From positions 992,001 through 1,056,000 of the forward strand of contig JALBUN010000049.1 in assembly GCA_025174535.1 (NCBI GenBank): a stretch of 64,000 nucleotides of DNA, written 5' to 3'. A program made the position numbers and the translations under genes. Below the pieces are notes generated by a model. It was not told where the DNA came from. It searched no databases and saw nothing but the letters and a program-made list of their open reading frames with translations. This DNA comes from Cantharellus purpuraceus (lineage: Eukaryota; Basidiomycota; Agaricomycetes; Cantharellales; Hydnaceae). Positions 45,056 through 58,100 of this stretch are shown piece by piece (positions within the stretch are counted from its first letter, which is position 1; the number at the start of each line of letters is the position of its first letter).

Positions 45056-47006
45056 TTATCCTGCTCCAGGAACCTTGGCAGGAGTGATCTTCGATCCCTC
45101 GGCGACACCTTCTGCCTCTGGGTCAAGTTCACCTTCCTCACGTTCGACAGGCTCGGCCTCATCTCTAGCAATCTCGTCGCGCATCGCCTCGACGTCATTC
45201 TCGACCTTGCTGGGCGCCTTGTCAATGGCAGCCTCAGAAAGCGGAACGCGTGCACGGTGCGATGAGAGGTGTGCATTGCGCTTGGGGGGGCGTTTGAGGC
45301 GACGGCGTGCCACCATGACCGGAACAGAACACTTTTGGATGAGATAATGAGAGGTTGAACCGAGGAGGATGCTATAATATAATAGTCAGTGATTGCATGA
45401 GCAGGATGAAAGGGACGTAGCGAACCCCTTGATCTTCCCCAATCCGCGCGAGCCAACAATGAGCATGGTAGGTTCAGCAAAGTCGATTAGGTCTGCGTGC
45501 ACATACAAAGTCAACCATCGCGGTAGATTGGTAAGGACGAGCGAAATATACCCAGTAAGAGATGTCTACTATTCTTGGCGTGCCAAGCCTGGCATACGAC
45601 AGTCACATTAAGCCTTGTACGCTGCAGGAGGCTCGTAGCCTGTCGAGCAAGGAGATAGGCAAGAGTTTGACGCTGCAACCAAACGAGGTCACATGTATAC
45701 CCCAAACAGCAAACCGAGAGACAAACCTCTTGCTGATTGCGCAGTTTGGCAACACGATCCACCGTGACACCAGTAGCAGGATCAACTATTTTATGAAAGC
45801 TAAGTAATGCGTAACAGTCCTGCAATGGGCACTCTTGCACGCACGTTTACTGTCTGTCTCAGTGACAGTGACGACAATCATCTCGTCTCCGTCACGCATG
45901 ACTGTCCCAATACACCACTCCACGGCATACTTGCTTTCCACACTAAGATCACTCGCAACGACATACCGTCTGCCTTTCCTTCCGTTGTGTTCGAGTGACG
46001 CAATGGGATCACCATTAGTCAGTCTGATCGTGCATCGATCGCGTTGGAATGCCGGTCGAGATGTATTCAGAGGGAGATGCTCCGCCCGCACAGTCTTCCT
46101 CCGCGAAACAGTGCTCCTGCGGCTGCCATGACCGCCATGGAGTGTAGTAGGGAACATTGGTTCAGGTGGGACTACTACGTTCACACCCTCACCCAGTGGA
46201 TCGATATCGGCGCCATCTGCTTCTTCCGTGGACTCGGCAGGGACAGTCTGTGCATTACGCTCGGTATTAAGTTCGGTGAGATCATCAAAGGGGTCGCCAT
46301 CGAACCAAGACTCCTCTGATAGGTCGGTTTCTGAGCCATCGCCCTCGCTTGCGGAATCATCTGCGGAAATGGTAAAAGCATTATTACGGGGGCGCGAGGC
46401 GACTTTCATAGACTCTGTGTCAGATTCGACATCGGAGGCGGGTAGTGCCTCGACGCGTGGTGAAGTTTCGCGGCGGCGACGGCGGAAGAAAGGTGAGACG
46501 CTCCGCGTGCGTGTCCGAGATCGAGAGCGGTCGTCGCCATCTGCATCCTTTGAATTTGGCCGTGTCTGCGAAGCACTGCGACGGCGGCCACGATCGTTGT
46601 CGTTGTTCTTGTCGCGTGTAAGGGAGATGGAAGAGAGGTTAGAAAGGCTGGAAAGGCCATCCATCACCGAAGAGAGGGTGCTCTTGCCAAAGGAGCCCTT
46701 GCCCGAGTTGCCACGGGAACGCTCGCTGGTAGACAGGGCAGCGAGGGCCGAGCTAGTTCGGGAGGCGGCATTCAGACTGCTTTGGGAAGCCTGTTGGTCA
46801 ACATCCTGAGGTGTCAGCGAGCTTGTGCTGCTGCGACGAATGGATGAGAAAGAGCTGGAGCGGGACCATGCGCTAGGCCCTGTAGACGTAGAGGGCACAG
46901 ACGCATCTACGGGAGGGGCAGAAGGTGTGCTATTGGACAATTTGCCACCCAATGCCGCCCAGCTCAAGCGAAGCGAGGAGCGACGCGAGGGAGTCTGAGA
47001 TGACAT
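45056..47006 (-). CDS. Universal stress protein (UspA) domain protein with long disordered N-terminus
   Basis: The first about 300 residues are Ser/Arg-rich and acidic (MSSQTPSRRSSLRLSWAALG, then RSRTRTRSVSPFFRRRRRE), probably a regulatory, phosphorylated region. The Rossmann-like Usp domain then begins RRYVVASDLSVESKYAVEW, has DEMIVVTVTE, and after two introns reaches ILVGSRGLGKIKG and LLGSTSHYLIQKC. This fits the ATP-binding signature G-x2-G-x9-G(S/T) (GSRG, nine residues, GS), so an ATP-binding Usp is predicted. A short Lys/Arg-rich and acidic tail follows. The layout, a large disordered N-terminus with one C-terminal Usp, is common in fungal Usp proteins. Its cellular role, perhaps stress signalling, is inferred. 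Confidence 0.85.
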
Positions 47007-48824
47007 TCAATGCGTACTGTGAGATAGATGTAAGAAGATGGGACGGAGTTTCGAGTGCTCGAAAGCACTGACCCTCTAGAGACCGTGATTCGTCCAGAGA
47101 AGCCTTGGATACAGAAGAAATAAGATAAGAAGATGCGTGGTTATGGCAGGGCAAGCTAAGTTCGGCGCACCGGATGAGCGTTTGTGTCGTGTTGCTTTGC
47201 CACCCCTTAGATTTCTATCTGGAGATCACTTTTGGAGGCACTGCCAGACTTACCTGGAGAGTGTGATCGTTATTGCCAAGCCTCGCTAAGTCGTCGTGAC
47301 TGCACATCCCAGTGACTGTTTCAAGTAAGGGCCGGGGATGTCCGCAGAGCCAAGCAAACAGGTACTACCGCAGTAAGTCGCGGCATCAAAGCTGCTGCAG
47401 GCGCTCGGCTTGGGGACGCCGCTTCCACCGCAACAAAGCACAGCACAGCATACGTTCACTCATCAGGAGCCTTTGCTTTGCAAATTTGGATCGAAATCAT
47501 ATACTCCACAAAAGAAGACATGAATTGGGCGTCGCCCACTCCTTGGTGACACTGCTCATTGGCCTATAACAACAGAAACGTGCGTTAACACGGCGACCCC
47601 CAGGAGTCGGTCTAGTTTTGGCCTCTTATTGAACTAGGCGAGCTGTCGACGAGACTGAATGCTTGATCTGGGAGTGCACAGGGTCGGCCAACGCTCTGCC
47701 TGCCATCCGCCGTGGCAAGTTCATGCCGAATGCCGTGGACACGTCGTCATTATTGAAAATAGCCTTTTTGGCGATGTGGACTCAGAGGATGCGGCTACTG
47801 GCATACTTGTCGCAAGACCTCGCAAGACTTGGTACTCAGCGCCAGCAAGGACGCAAATCTCTTTCACATGAGACAAACAACAGCCAAGTAGACCTGGATC
47901 GGGGGAGAGGCGGGCATTGACGTGGCCACAGTACCCTGCCTACTATGGCGTCTATGTCTGTGTTCCTGACTTAATACATAAAAGCTCATGCATCATTGGT
48001 GGCCTGTCGTCAATAAGCGAGCAGTGCCTAGAAGAGGCTAAGGCATAACAATCCATGGCCAAGTTTTAAGTTCATGGTCTGGAATTTTGAGGGTACGGTC
48101 GGTGAGGCCTATGAGGGTCGATGTCTGACCACGTAACTGACATTACATCCAAATGCAGACGCAAGAAATTCGCATATAATACTAAATCTATGTCTGTCTA
48201 TTGTCTGATGAGATACCAGGTTGTAAACGAGGAAGGTACGGCAGCCACATATGCTTCTATTCGGATTGTGGCTGATATTTGAAGCCGCGGCGCTTCGATC
48301 TCGGCTGCGCGGTGTTGTAACTCTGGTCTCAAGAGAACGCATCATATAGCTCAGTTAATCTCCTGAAAGATACATACCCTACTCGACGGATGACAATCAT
48401 TATTGTTAGTTTGTTTCATGCAAAGTAGTATCTGCTGGCACTCACAGCCTCAAGGGAAGACACGATAAGGCACCTCCTCCTCGAATCGTTAATTCATACA
48501 CTGCGATAGGCAGCATAGATCCTCTATATCAAGGGATTCTTTCCGCTTATGTCAAGACATTTTAGAAGGCTGTCGAGAAGTAGAAGTCTAACACAACATT
48601 TGACTCTATGCGTCTTGTCAGACCCGATTCTGTCTTGAAGCTAGTTTGCAACTAACAACGACAGCTTTTCTCCGCTGAGGCGATCAAATACTCAAACGGA
48701 TGCTAATCCCACGGCAAGCTGGCTAGTAGCGTAGAGGGCCGGCGGTAGTCCCCGGCCAATAAACGCCCTTCCCCCCTTGTACGCCACCTGATACCATCCT
48801 GACAGCGTTCCAGTGGTTGGAACA
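47007..48824. other. Gene-poor intergenic region
   Basis: About 1.8 kb with no supported exon on either strand. The first about 200 bases are the 5' region of the Usp gene. Open frames at 47312-47569 and 47659-47920 (+) have no family character and lack splice continuity. Confidence 0.5.
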
Positions 48825-49411
48825 CTAGCGCAAACTTACATGGTGATTTACTTGTCTCAGGGACCTGGCACTGGCAGCTGGGAATGCGAGAACAAGATCG
48901 AACATATTGAACAACGAATAATTCAGAATCCCGCTTCCATACCTCAGTATCAATAAGACACGCCTCCTCGAATCAGGGAAATTTTCTGATCTCGACGCCC
49001 CCATAGAGCCCATACACTGACAGCACACGGACAAGAAACCGGCGAGATCGTTCTCTATTCTGCAAATACCTTCCATCCATCTGGAAATTGCAGCAATTCC
49101 AATAGCGCCCTTCTTAGAAAACATGGCCCAGGTCTCTCTTGAGGTAATTGCGAATGGGGCACCTTCTCGCTCTACAAATACCTACAAAGCAAACTCTCAA
49201 ATTGATTTCTCTTGACCAACAGAAGGAGAGCGTCACAGGACTTCATCAATTCTTCTAGAGGATCACACCGACCCCGTCCCCCTAACATGGTCTTGAAGCG
49301 GCCGGAAATACGATCTGTGGTCCATAAGCGAATCGATCGGGCTTCAAGATCTACCGAACGTTTACGCGACTTGCGCGTGCTTGATGTGGCGTGCAAGTTC
49401 ACCCGGGTCAT
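48825..49411 (-). CDS. Hypothetical protein, poorly supported
   Basis: Two minus-strand open segments may be joined. The first starts at 49411 with MTRVNLHATSSTRKSRKRSV and continues EARSIRLWTTDRISGRFKTM and PLEELMKSCDALLLL. The second reads VFVEREGAPFAITSRETWAM and SKKGAIGIAAISRWMEGI and runs to a stop at 48825. A 35-base intron with GT/AG ends (about 49168-49202) would fuse them in phase, but this is shorter than other introns here. No domain is recognised. It could be a remnant or a chance pair of frames. Confidence 0.33.
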
Positions 49412-50152
49412 TGTAACCTAGAGTTCTGGTTCCCTCGCGCGCTCAATGGAGCTAATTTTATCATGCATATCATTTGAGTGCTATATATAGGCGGAGCTTG
49501 GACATACATCACGAAGGTCCATATGTACGTCTGGCCACGGTACCTATAGTATACTATAGTCTAATCGGGGGCACGGCGTCCAACATACAATGGCTTGCAG
49601 TAAGGTGCCTTCAAGTCTTATTTTATAATTAACTCCCCCTATCACATTCCCGTCCTATGCAAAGTCAACCTATGAATTACAACGTACGTGGACTGTGTTG
49701 ATTCACTCGCTGAGTTTCATGGAAGACCTTTTTCTTGACATATGATGTATCCTTCATGAACTAAAAGGCCATCCCTTTCAAAGCTACCCCGCAAGTCAGA
49801 GTCTATTCTGATGTAAAGCAAGGTATTGATGTTGAAACATTAATCGACACTCACTCCAATATTACCAGCACCCTCCCCACGAGAAGACAGGGAGAAGTTA
49901 ATTCGACACACCCTTTACCCCCAATGCTCCATCCTATCACCCGACCACACCAGTTTATAACACTGACGTCTTAGATGAATTCAATCCGGCAAGGATTGTC
50001 GCTGCAACAACCCATTCAGCCCCCCACACGCAAGAAAAGACAAATCTCTGTTTTCTGATTGATATTAAATTATATTATTTTCTCGGATATCCATCACTGT
50101 GCACCTCGTCTCAGATATCAACGCATGCTCGCCTCTTGTTCTTCTTTTACAA
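49412..50152. other. Intergenic region
   Basis: About 740 bases without a supported gene. A 16-base perfect palindrome CTATAGTATACTATAG occurs at about 49545-49560. The last part is the 3' region of the oligopeptidase gene. Confidence 0.5.
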
Positions 50153-53100
50153 TCACAAGTTTGTACTCGGCACGGTACCAAATAGCGCCTTCAAGAATGC
50201 ATCAGACTTCGGCTCACGTCCCAAGAATTCCTGTGGTACAAAGGGAAAAGGAAAGGATCGTGAGTTAGTCCGAGGGAATACTGCGGCGAGAAAATGGGAG
50301 AGGAAAAGCACCTTGAGATATACGAGCTCGTCCCTGCTTGCTCCTGGAAGTAGGATTTTGTCACGGTACAGTTTCCCTGTAAAATCAGAAAAGAAGTCAG
50401 ATTATCATATACGTTGAGAATCAATGAGGACAAGGAGAGAAAACAAATAAATTATACCCACCCAACTTCGGATCCAATGCATTTCCTTCAAATACCGTCG
50501 CCCACATATCCGCCGCGAACACCAAGCTATACATGTACCCGTAATACGCCGCGTCATACTCGCCCATGATGTGCCCAAACGAGCCCGGCCCGGGGGCGTG
50601 CACCTCATCGTTCTTCACGAGTGAGATGGATTCGCGGAGGTTGTTCCAGAGGGCAGTATAGTCTTCTTCCTCTGCGTGATGCAGGGGCGAATGGGAATAC
50701 ATCAGTGAACCCCATGCCTGTGCAGAAGAGCGATACTCACCCTGGTCCGTATGCACCTTCATATCAAACATTGCGAAGAACCCTTGGCGCAGGTAAAATA
50801 ATCCCACGTTCGAGTACCGGCTACCAGAAAAAAGGGCACACATGGGGCGCACAAGGAGGTTTTGTAAATCCTCCAATCGCTTAACACGGATAGCATAGCA
50901 AGCCGCTTGACTGACCTCTTAACGAGCCTTTCGATCAAATCGTCAGGAAGCGGCTGCTCTGTCTTGTAGTGAGAGGACATCTTCCGCAGGACTGTGGGGT
51001 CCCAGCACCTGGCAGAGGTACACCACATTAAATATGCACCCGATCGAAAGGAAAAAACACACCAGTTCTCGAGCATCTGAGATGGTGCCTCTGCAAAGTC
51101 CAGTGCGACGCTATACAAAACACTGTCAGCTTCCAAATTTCCTAAAAGAACAACACTCTTGCTCCCATTTTTCCCGGAAACAAGAACAGCGAATATACCA
51201 AGAGTAAAGGAAAGGCGAGAAATTTGATTTCAAAAGGTTAAGAAACAACTTACTTTGTCCCATGAAACCTCGCAAACCTAACCCGACTCAATAATCCATG
51301 GAACACATGCCCCATCTCGTGAAAAAACGTTACTACATCATCATGGCGCATCAACGCCGCAGGGCGGTCAGGCGTCGCCTTTGCGAGGTTTGCCACCATG
51401 GCTGTCACGGGATAAATACGCGCGGGAGTAGTAGAGTTGCTGCTGTTGCTTTCGTCGCTCGCCCCTTCAGCGAGGGGTGCAACGGCATACCCAGGAACGA
51501 GCTGCCACATGGCGGCATGGCTGTATTTATTATCTGCCGGAGCGTGAGTACAATATGTGTTTCCTGATATTTCGATGCCACACGATATGCGGCCAAGAAT
51601 CGAAGCATACACTCACCGCGCGGGAAGAGATCGAGGTACGTATATCCCACGAACCCGGACGCGTCGGTCGCGCCTTTTTCCCATACCGCAAATTTCTCCA
51701 CCTCTGTTGCATGATCAAACCCAATCAGACTTGGAAAGAATAACAAAGTGGGAAAAATTGGGTAACACCAAAGTATCAAAAAAGAAAGAAATCAAACGCA
51801 AATGAAACCTACCCGGATGCCACACCTCCCCCTCAAACGGCCTAAACTCCACGTCCAACAGATCCTGATAAATATGCAATACCGCGGGCACCACACGTGC
51901 CACGGGGAAATATTCCTTCACGAGCCCGTCATCAAGGTTTAGTGTACGCTCGGTGTGTTTGCGAATATAGTAGCTAGAGGGAGAAAGGGGACGGGTGAGT
52001 TGGGCGGGTGAGGGAACGAGGAAAGGGGGGTGGATGGGGATAGAGAAGGGATGGAGAAGGAGGCAGATAAGGGGGAGCGGACGAAGAGGTGAGGGGGAAG
52101 AGATCGGGGGAAGATATGTGGAGAAGAAAGAAAAAGACGAGGGGGAAGAGACGAGGGGTGACAGGGGAAAAGAAGGGGAGTAGAATACACACTGGTAATC
52201 CCAGGAATAAAACTCTCCGTCATAGGAGAGCCCCTTCTCGCGGTGCTCCTCCTCCTTCAGTGCCAGCAGCGCAGCACGATCTTTTATTCCTACCGGCTTC
52301 AATTTCGCCAGAATGTCGTCCAAAAACTGAATGACAAGGAGAAAAATACGGAAGAAATAAGCTAAACAACGGCAAAGAGCACCCATCTCCCCCACGCAAA
52401 CGCACTTCAAATACGCTCTTTGCAGTCCCCGCCACCCTCTTCTCCAGCACATAATCCGCCCACGTGGGATATCCCAGTATACGCGCACAGCGGCGGCGCA
52501 ACGAGAGAGCACGACGGAGGAGTGGCATATTGTGCGCGAGGCGAGATTCAAATATGAAGGTCGCGCGGCGGCGGGTCGTGGGGTTGGATGCGAATTTGAA
52601 CTAGGGGGGGCCGAGGGGTTAGCGGGAGTAGGGGAACGCGGGATTGAGAGGGAGGCGTTGCAGGAATGGGGAGAGGGGAATCGAGATTCGAGGGGAAAAG
52701 TAGGGTATACGCACCACCGCCATGATGTCAGGAGTCTTGAACGTCACTGCATATCGTTCCGGGGTCTCGCCCGTGGCTGGGACTTTTTTGTACCCTGAGA
52801 GCACGTCTGCTGGCACACCAGCAAGCTCGTCGAATGTGAATTCAATGGTGCCCTGTGTGCGCGATAAGCAAGGTCATGCTGCTGAGAGATGAGCGCACGC
52901 TCACATTCTCCTCGTTAAAGTTTTTGGAGAACTCGAGACATGTCTGTGAGAGCTCCTTGCGTAGCTACAACGTGCAAGCGTGAGCGCATATACCCTGGCA
53001 AAACAACTCAAAGACATGGATGCACGCACCGCCATCAGCTCCGTCCGCTCGGCCTCTGGCAGCGCCAACCCCGCACGCTTGCCGTCCAACAGCATCTTCT

Positions 53101-53689
53101 CTACAAGCCGCTTCTCCTCCGCATCTAACTGCTCCCCGCTCTTCTCTGCGGCGTCCGCAGCACCACGGACGGCCTCAAACACATCGACACGCATGGACGC
53201 GTCGACATTAAACTCGCGCATGAGGCCTTCGGCTTCGTTACTCGCTTCACGTAACGCGTCATCGGATGCTACATTTCGATAGAACGCGAGGGGCTCTGTG
53301 CGGGTCTCGAGGGCGGCGGCTGCGGCGGCGAGGGGGCGGATGACGGAGGAGACGGAGCGCGAGGCCGGGGGAAGGGCGGCGATGAGGTCGTGGAGCGTGC
53401 GGGTGGCGGCGATGGCGTCGTTGGTTTCGGCGAGGAGGGCAGTGGGGGTGTGGGTCCAGGCGGGGGGCGCTTGGGGGGGTATGAGGGCTGCGGGGCGGTA
53501 TGAGCTGCGGATGATGGAACGTTGAGTAATAAAAAACTGACGAGGGCTTGAATCAACCATTGATTTGAATGAAAATGAGGCAAAGGATCGGGCACGGGAT
53601 AGAAAGATGTGTGTAGAATGTCTGAAAGGGGAAACTGAGAGAGTGCGTCTCGCCAGCGACAGATGGCGGGAAATTGCAGCAACCGTCAT
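50153..53689 (-). CDS. M3-family metallo-oligopeptidase (thimet/saccharolysin type)
   Basis: Zinc peptidase that degrades short peptides in the cytosol and/or mitochondrial intermembrane space (yeast Prd1). The catalytic motif HEMGH lies in VVTFFHEMGHVFHGLLSR (forward-strand position about 51307-51321), with the third ligand region ALDFAEAPSQMLENWCW. Other family blocks are LRKELSQTCLEFSKNFNEE, ALSLRRRCARILGYPTWADY, VFRPFEGEVWHP-like FRPFEGEVWHP, and GSFGHIMGEYDAAYYGYMYS. The C-terminus EFLGREPKSDAFLKALFG follows a final intron. From ATG 53689 the N-terminus MTVAAISRHLSLARRTLSVS is Arg/Ser-rich like a mitochondrial presequence. An internal in-frame ATG at 53560 (MVDSSPRQFF) would give a cytosolic form. 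Many short introns split the gene, one with an unusually long pyrimidine-rich tract on the coding strand (about 51980-52190). Confidence 0.9.
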
Positions 53690-53971
53690 CTACCGCGCGC
53701 CACACGTGACACCAAAGTCACATGTAACTCGGGCAATAGCGTCATGCACCAGGAGCTGGTATTGCATTCCCCTCACAATGAGGAGACATAGCGGTCCAGG
53801 AGTTGGTGGTCCTCGATCGATACTCTCTGATGTCAGCATGCGCACGTCTCCCCACACCCACCCACGTCACTCCCAAATTGTATAAAAGGGCCCCGTCTCT
53901 CGCTCGTAAATTCCATCGTTCCCTTTGTTGTTCCCCCCCCCACTCTTGCCAGAAATCTTTCCCCTCACACA
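53690..53971 (+). promoter_or_regulatory. Promoter of the HSP12-family gene
   Basis: A TATA box TATAAAAG at 53881-53888 lies 91 bases before the start codon of the stress gene. A CCCCT element at 53769-53773 matches the stress response element recognised by Msn2/4-type factors in yeast. A C9-C10 pyrimidine run precedes the start. The region also serves the divergent oligopeptidase gene. Confidence 0.5.
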
Positions 53972-54378
53972 ATGTCTGACAACAGCCGTCAATCTTTCAC
54001 CGACAAGGCCTCCTCTGCCATGAAAGTACGTCGTGCATGACGATGATCAAATCTCGTTGCTCACCGTGCATGGCAGCCCGACCAGCAGAAGGGCGCCATG
54101 GACCAGGCCAAGGACTCTATGAAGGGCATGGCAGATTCTGCGGCATCCACCCTCCAGCCCGAGGTGTGTATCCCTTGCTCACCGTCTGCACCGTCCCTCA
54201 CACCTCTCTTCCAGTCTCAAAAGTCGACAGCGCAGAAGGCAGGAGACAAGATTTCTGGCAACTCGAACAAGAACAGTGAGTCGCTTCTTGACTCTGCCAA
54301 GAACGGTGAGCACTCCCTTCTCTTCTGCCATTGGTGACCGCTGACTGTACGGCAGCTGTTGGATTGGGCGACAAGTAG
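53972..54378 (+). CDS. Hsp9/Hsp12-family heat shock protein
   Basis: Small hydrophilic membrane-stabilising stress protein (S. cerevisiae Hsp12, S. pombe Hsp9). Four exons, 53972-54025, 54077-54163, 54215-54305 and 54356-54378, encode about 84 residues. It starts MSDNSRQSFTDKASSAMKP, continues SAASTLQPESQKSTAQKAGD, and ends LLDSAKNAVGLGDK, which is the family pattern throughout. The protein is Lys/Asp/Ser/Gln-rich without Cys or hydrophobic core, as expected for this intrinsically disordered family. Three introns of about 50 bases all have GT/AG ends. The upstream TATA and CCCCT elements fit stress induction. Confidence 0.92.
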
Positions 54379-55198
54379 GACGTATACGTGTCTCGTATGT
54401 ATTTTTAGAGAGAGAGATAGACTTGTCAATGGCGCATACAACCACCTCGCACGCGAGAATCCTCACTCGCCCACTTGTTTTGCAAAGTTTACCTTTCTGC
54501 AAACGTTTGAACACAAGATGTGATTCGACTGTGTAATTCCTATATAAACTGTTGCATTCGATACGCAAATTCCAGTATGTATGGGCTTAACCCATCGAAG
54601 TTGGCAAAGTACCAGTGCATATATGCACTTGACACGAAGGTCGCGTTCCCCATGATCTCTATTTAATTGCTCATAAATTCAATATAGAGTATGTAATACA
54701 TCAGGGTTCTGTTCGCACGCAATTCCCTAACCTCGCATGCGCACCTTTGAGACAGTTGCTTATTTATTTGCATAGCGCATACTCTTTACCTACCTACCGC
54801 GTGCGGAGCGCGGACAAGGCACAAGAAGAGAACAGGGGCCGGGAAAGAACAACACGGAAAGACATAAAGACGAAGAAAAGAGAAAGAAAAAAAATAATTT
54901 CTTTTGTAACACTAGAGCGCGAAGCCATTGCACAACCTGGTCTAGCCTGGGTGGGTATAACGCTGTCGCCGTATTCGTGGTTCGTTATTCGATAAACGAT
55001 ATTCGGTGCGTGGTCGTCAACAAGTGACGGTTGTGGGAGATCATACTGCACGCACGCCGGCCAATGACCAAACAACACAACGGGGGACAGGGAGAACGCG
55101 GGTATAACATAACACTCGTGGCGTCAATGCACACACAGCTGATGCTGTGGATACGAGCATAAGTAGGACTGACCAAAACGAGGGTATAGTGGACTCAC
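54379..55198. other. Convergent intergenic region
   Basis: About 820 bases between the stops of the HSP12-family gene and the large disordered protein gene. There is purine-rich sequence around 54820-54900. No supported exon or RNA gene. Confidence 0.5.
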
Positions 55199-58100
55199 TC
55201 ATGACGGCAACTCATTAATCGTCCTCCTTCTCTCCCGGCGATCCCCATTCGCAGCTGGCAAGGGAAGCGGCGGAGGCTGCTCATGCCCCGCTCTTCCATC
55301 AAAAGACATCCTCACCCTCGAACTTCGCAGCGCCCGGATACTCGGTGATCTCGATGGCGCGTCGTCTCCCTCCCCCCCCGACACACTCATACCCCGCCTC
55401 CGCCCGTCCCGCTCCTGCTGCTCCTGCAGCCCCACCAGCGCCCCTCCCGAGGACCCTTCCGTTCTCACTAGCGGAAACGCCGTTATCTCCCCCCCAGCGC
55501 TCACTGTGTGCGCCGACACTGCTGTCGTCGGCCCCGGCGACTGCACCGAGGGAAATATCGACGTGCCGCGCACAGTTGCGTTCGACGTGTTTGAAAACTT
55601 GGCGCGGCGCCGTGTGGAGCCCGTGTTTTTACGATCTAGAGACTCGGACGGGAGAGAAGGGAGCGGGGGAGGGACCGCGAGAGGCGGGAGGCTGCGGTGG
55701 TGCGTGCGGTCAGCTTCTAGGGATGTGCGCGGGGCGGGACTGGGCGAGGGAAAATTAGGATCTGGCGAGTCTTGCGACGCGGGCGAAGTGTGCCCAACAC
55801 GGGGCGTGAACATTCTTCGTAGAGACAGGCGGTCCAAGGCCGACGATCGGTCCTTCTCACGGGCGGTTTCGTCGCCGCCGTCCTCCTTGGTTAGTCCCCT
55901 GTCTCGTTCCCGATCGCGTGTCATGCTAAGAGACGTAGACGGACGGCTGTCCAGCTCCGCTCTTGCCGTAGCAGCTCTCCGCACCGAACCCCCCGTATCC
56001 TCCCAGCTGCGCCGCGATTCACGATACGTCGACCCTTCCGTACTCCGCCTTCCATCGACCTCGACACTCCGCCTCCCAGGCCTCAGCGACCGCTCTCCTC
56101 CATCCACACTGGACCTCCCACTCCCTCCCCCACCAAGATCAGGCGAGTCCGTCCCTCGTTCTTTTACCGCCTCCCTCACAAGCCTCCCAACGCCCAGTAA
56201 AAGCGCAGTCACCGATCTCACAAGTTCATCGCTAACTCTCACGCTCTCGCGATACTCTCCCCCCACTTGTCGCCACACCTCCGACGCATCGACCTGCGCT
56301 GCAGCGTCCCCTACCTCAGCTTCGATCTGGGCCTCGAGCGCGTGTGCATTTGCCGTACGCAATAGCGTATTCAGCCCATTCGCGCTCTGCACCACACTAT
56401 GTGCAATGCGTGAGATGTCCGGAGCAGACGACGATGTCGGAACGCGGCCCAGTTGTGCTTCGAACATGGCCAGCGAGTCAAGCATTAGACGCGCGTGCTC
56501 CGAGAAAGGTGTTTGTAAATGAGGTGTGGCCCGACCATATGGTGAAGTATGCGAACGCTCGTGTTGTGGTGTTTGTCGTGAGGCCGTTCTGTCTGGTAAT
56601 ACATATGAAGATCGATAAGTTCGTAACGGTGCCGTACGAGGCCCCTCTTCGTCCGCAACGTATGAGCCAAGCGACGTGCCAGCTCGTGATGAGGCGCTGC
56701 CAGACAAGACGCTGTGAATATTACGTGTGGTCCCATATCGCCCAGAGCCAGATGCAGAGGGTGGCGTTCGCGGACCTCGTTCCTCCTCGGGAAGCCCCAG
56801 GCCAACACGCGCAATCCCGCGTCTTAATTCATCCAACTCTCCGTCCCTACTTCCATTTACCGAAGGCCTGCTCCCCAACCCACCGCTGAGCCGCGTTCTG
56901 CCCTGAGGAACACTCTCCGCGAAGACATCTTCTGATCCGCGAGGAGCAAGTCCTGCAGCTCGCAACCCTTCGCCCACAACACTACGACCTTCCCTCCCTC
57001 CCAGCGGGCTATCTGCGCTCCCTGCATGGCGCCACTGTCGCCGTCCTTCAGGATCATCCGCCAATGGACTGCTCCCACTTCCGTTAAGTGCCGCTTCGTC
57101 CACTGAATTCCAGCGCTGGACACGTCTAGAAGAATCTCGCATAGTTGAAGGTCGCGCGGGTCGTTGAGCTCGGGGAGACGTGGGCGTCGCAGAGAATGTA
57201 CCACCAGCACCGGAAGACTGCGGCGATGCGGCTCCGCGGGCAACAAGGACACCCGGTGAGATTGTGCGTTCATGATCTTGCATCTGTTGCATCAATATGC
57301 CCTCCCCGACAGACTGCATTACCATGCTCAGTGAAATAGGGTGAATAACAAAAGTCCGTACATACCCTGCCGTCGGGGCTCCTACCGTCACGAAACTCTC
57401 TTGGTAATGGTGCCCTAGCTCTCCTATTGCCACTTCCGCCGGCCGTTTGTGAAGTTCCGAGGGAACCGTCATCATCACCGCCTGGTTGCTGTATTGACAC
57501 TCTGCGCGACCGTCTGCCAGAACCAATCACAGCGAAAGTCGTCGAAGTATGCTTTCGAGGCGTATTTGGTGCCAGAGCAAGTGGAAGCTTCGCAGGTGAT
57601 GAAGGCGCTGACCTTAGTCGCTGCCGGGGCACGTTGCGTTCGAAAACAGGAGTATGTTGATGGGCAATTGCAGGCGGGGTCGTCGTATCGTTTTCATCTG
57701 ACGAAGCTGGATTGATGACTCGAGAAATGGGACGTACACGGTCAGGATGCCGCTGCTCGCGTTCAGTTTCGGAACCAGAGCCTCCACGAGGTGAGACTGA
57801 CAAGGATACACGGGAACTGGTACTTGCCGCAGATGAGGAGGACGAGGATGAGAAAGTCGGCGGAAGTGGCGACCGAGAACGTGAACTTGAAGGTGCAAAG
57901 GGCGTAGAGAGTGAGGATCGAGAGTGAGAGTCAGGCGAAGTGATCGAAGACAGTTTGTCAATGACCTAGTTCATTCAGCATTCGACGATCGTTCAAATCC
58001 AAAGTAGACGCAAGGGAAATGTGCGCCATTCGAGAAGGAAGATATCGATTGTTTGGTGCAATTTAATCAGGTATATGCGCATCAAGTATATACCGTAAGG

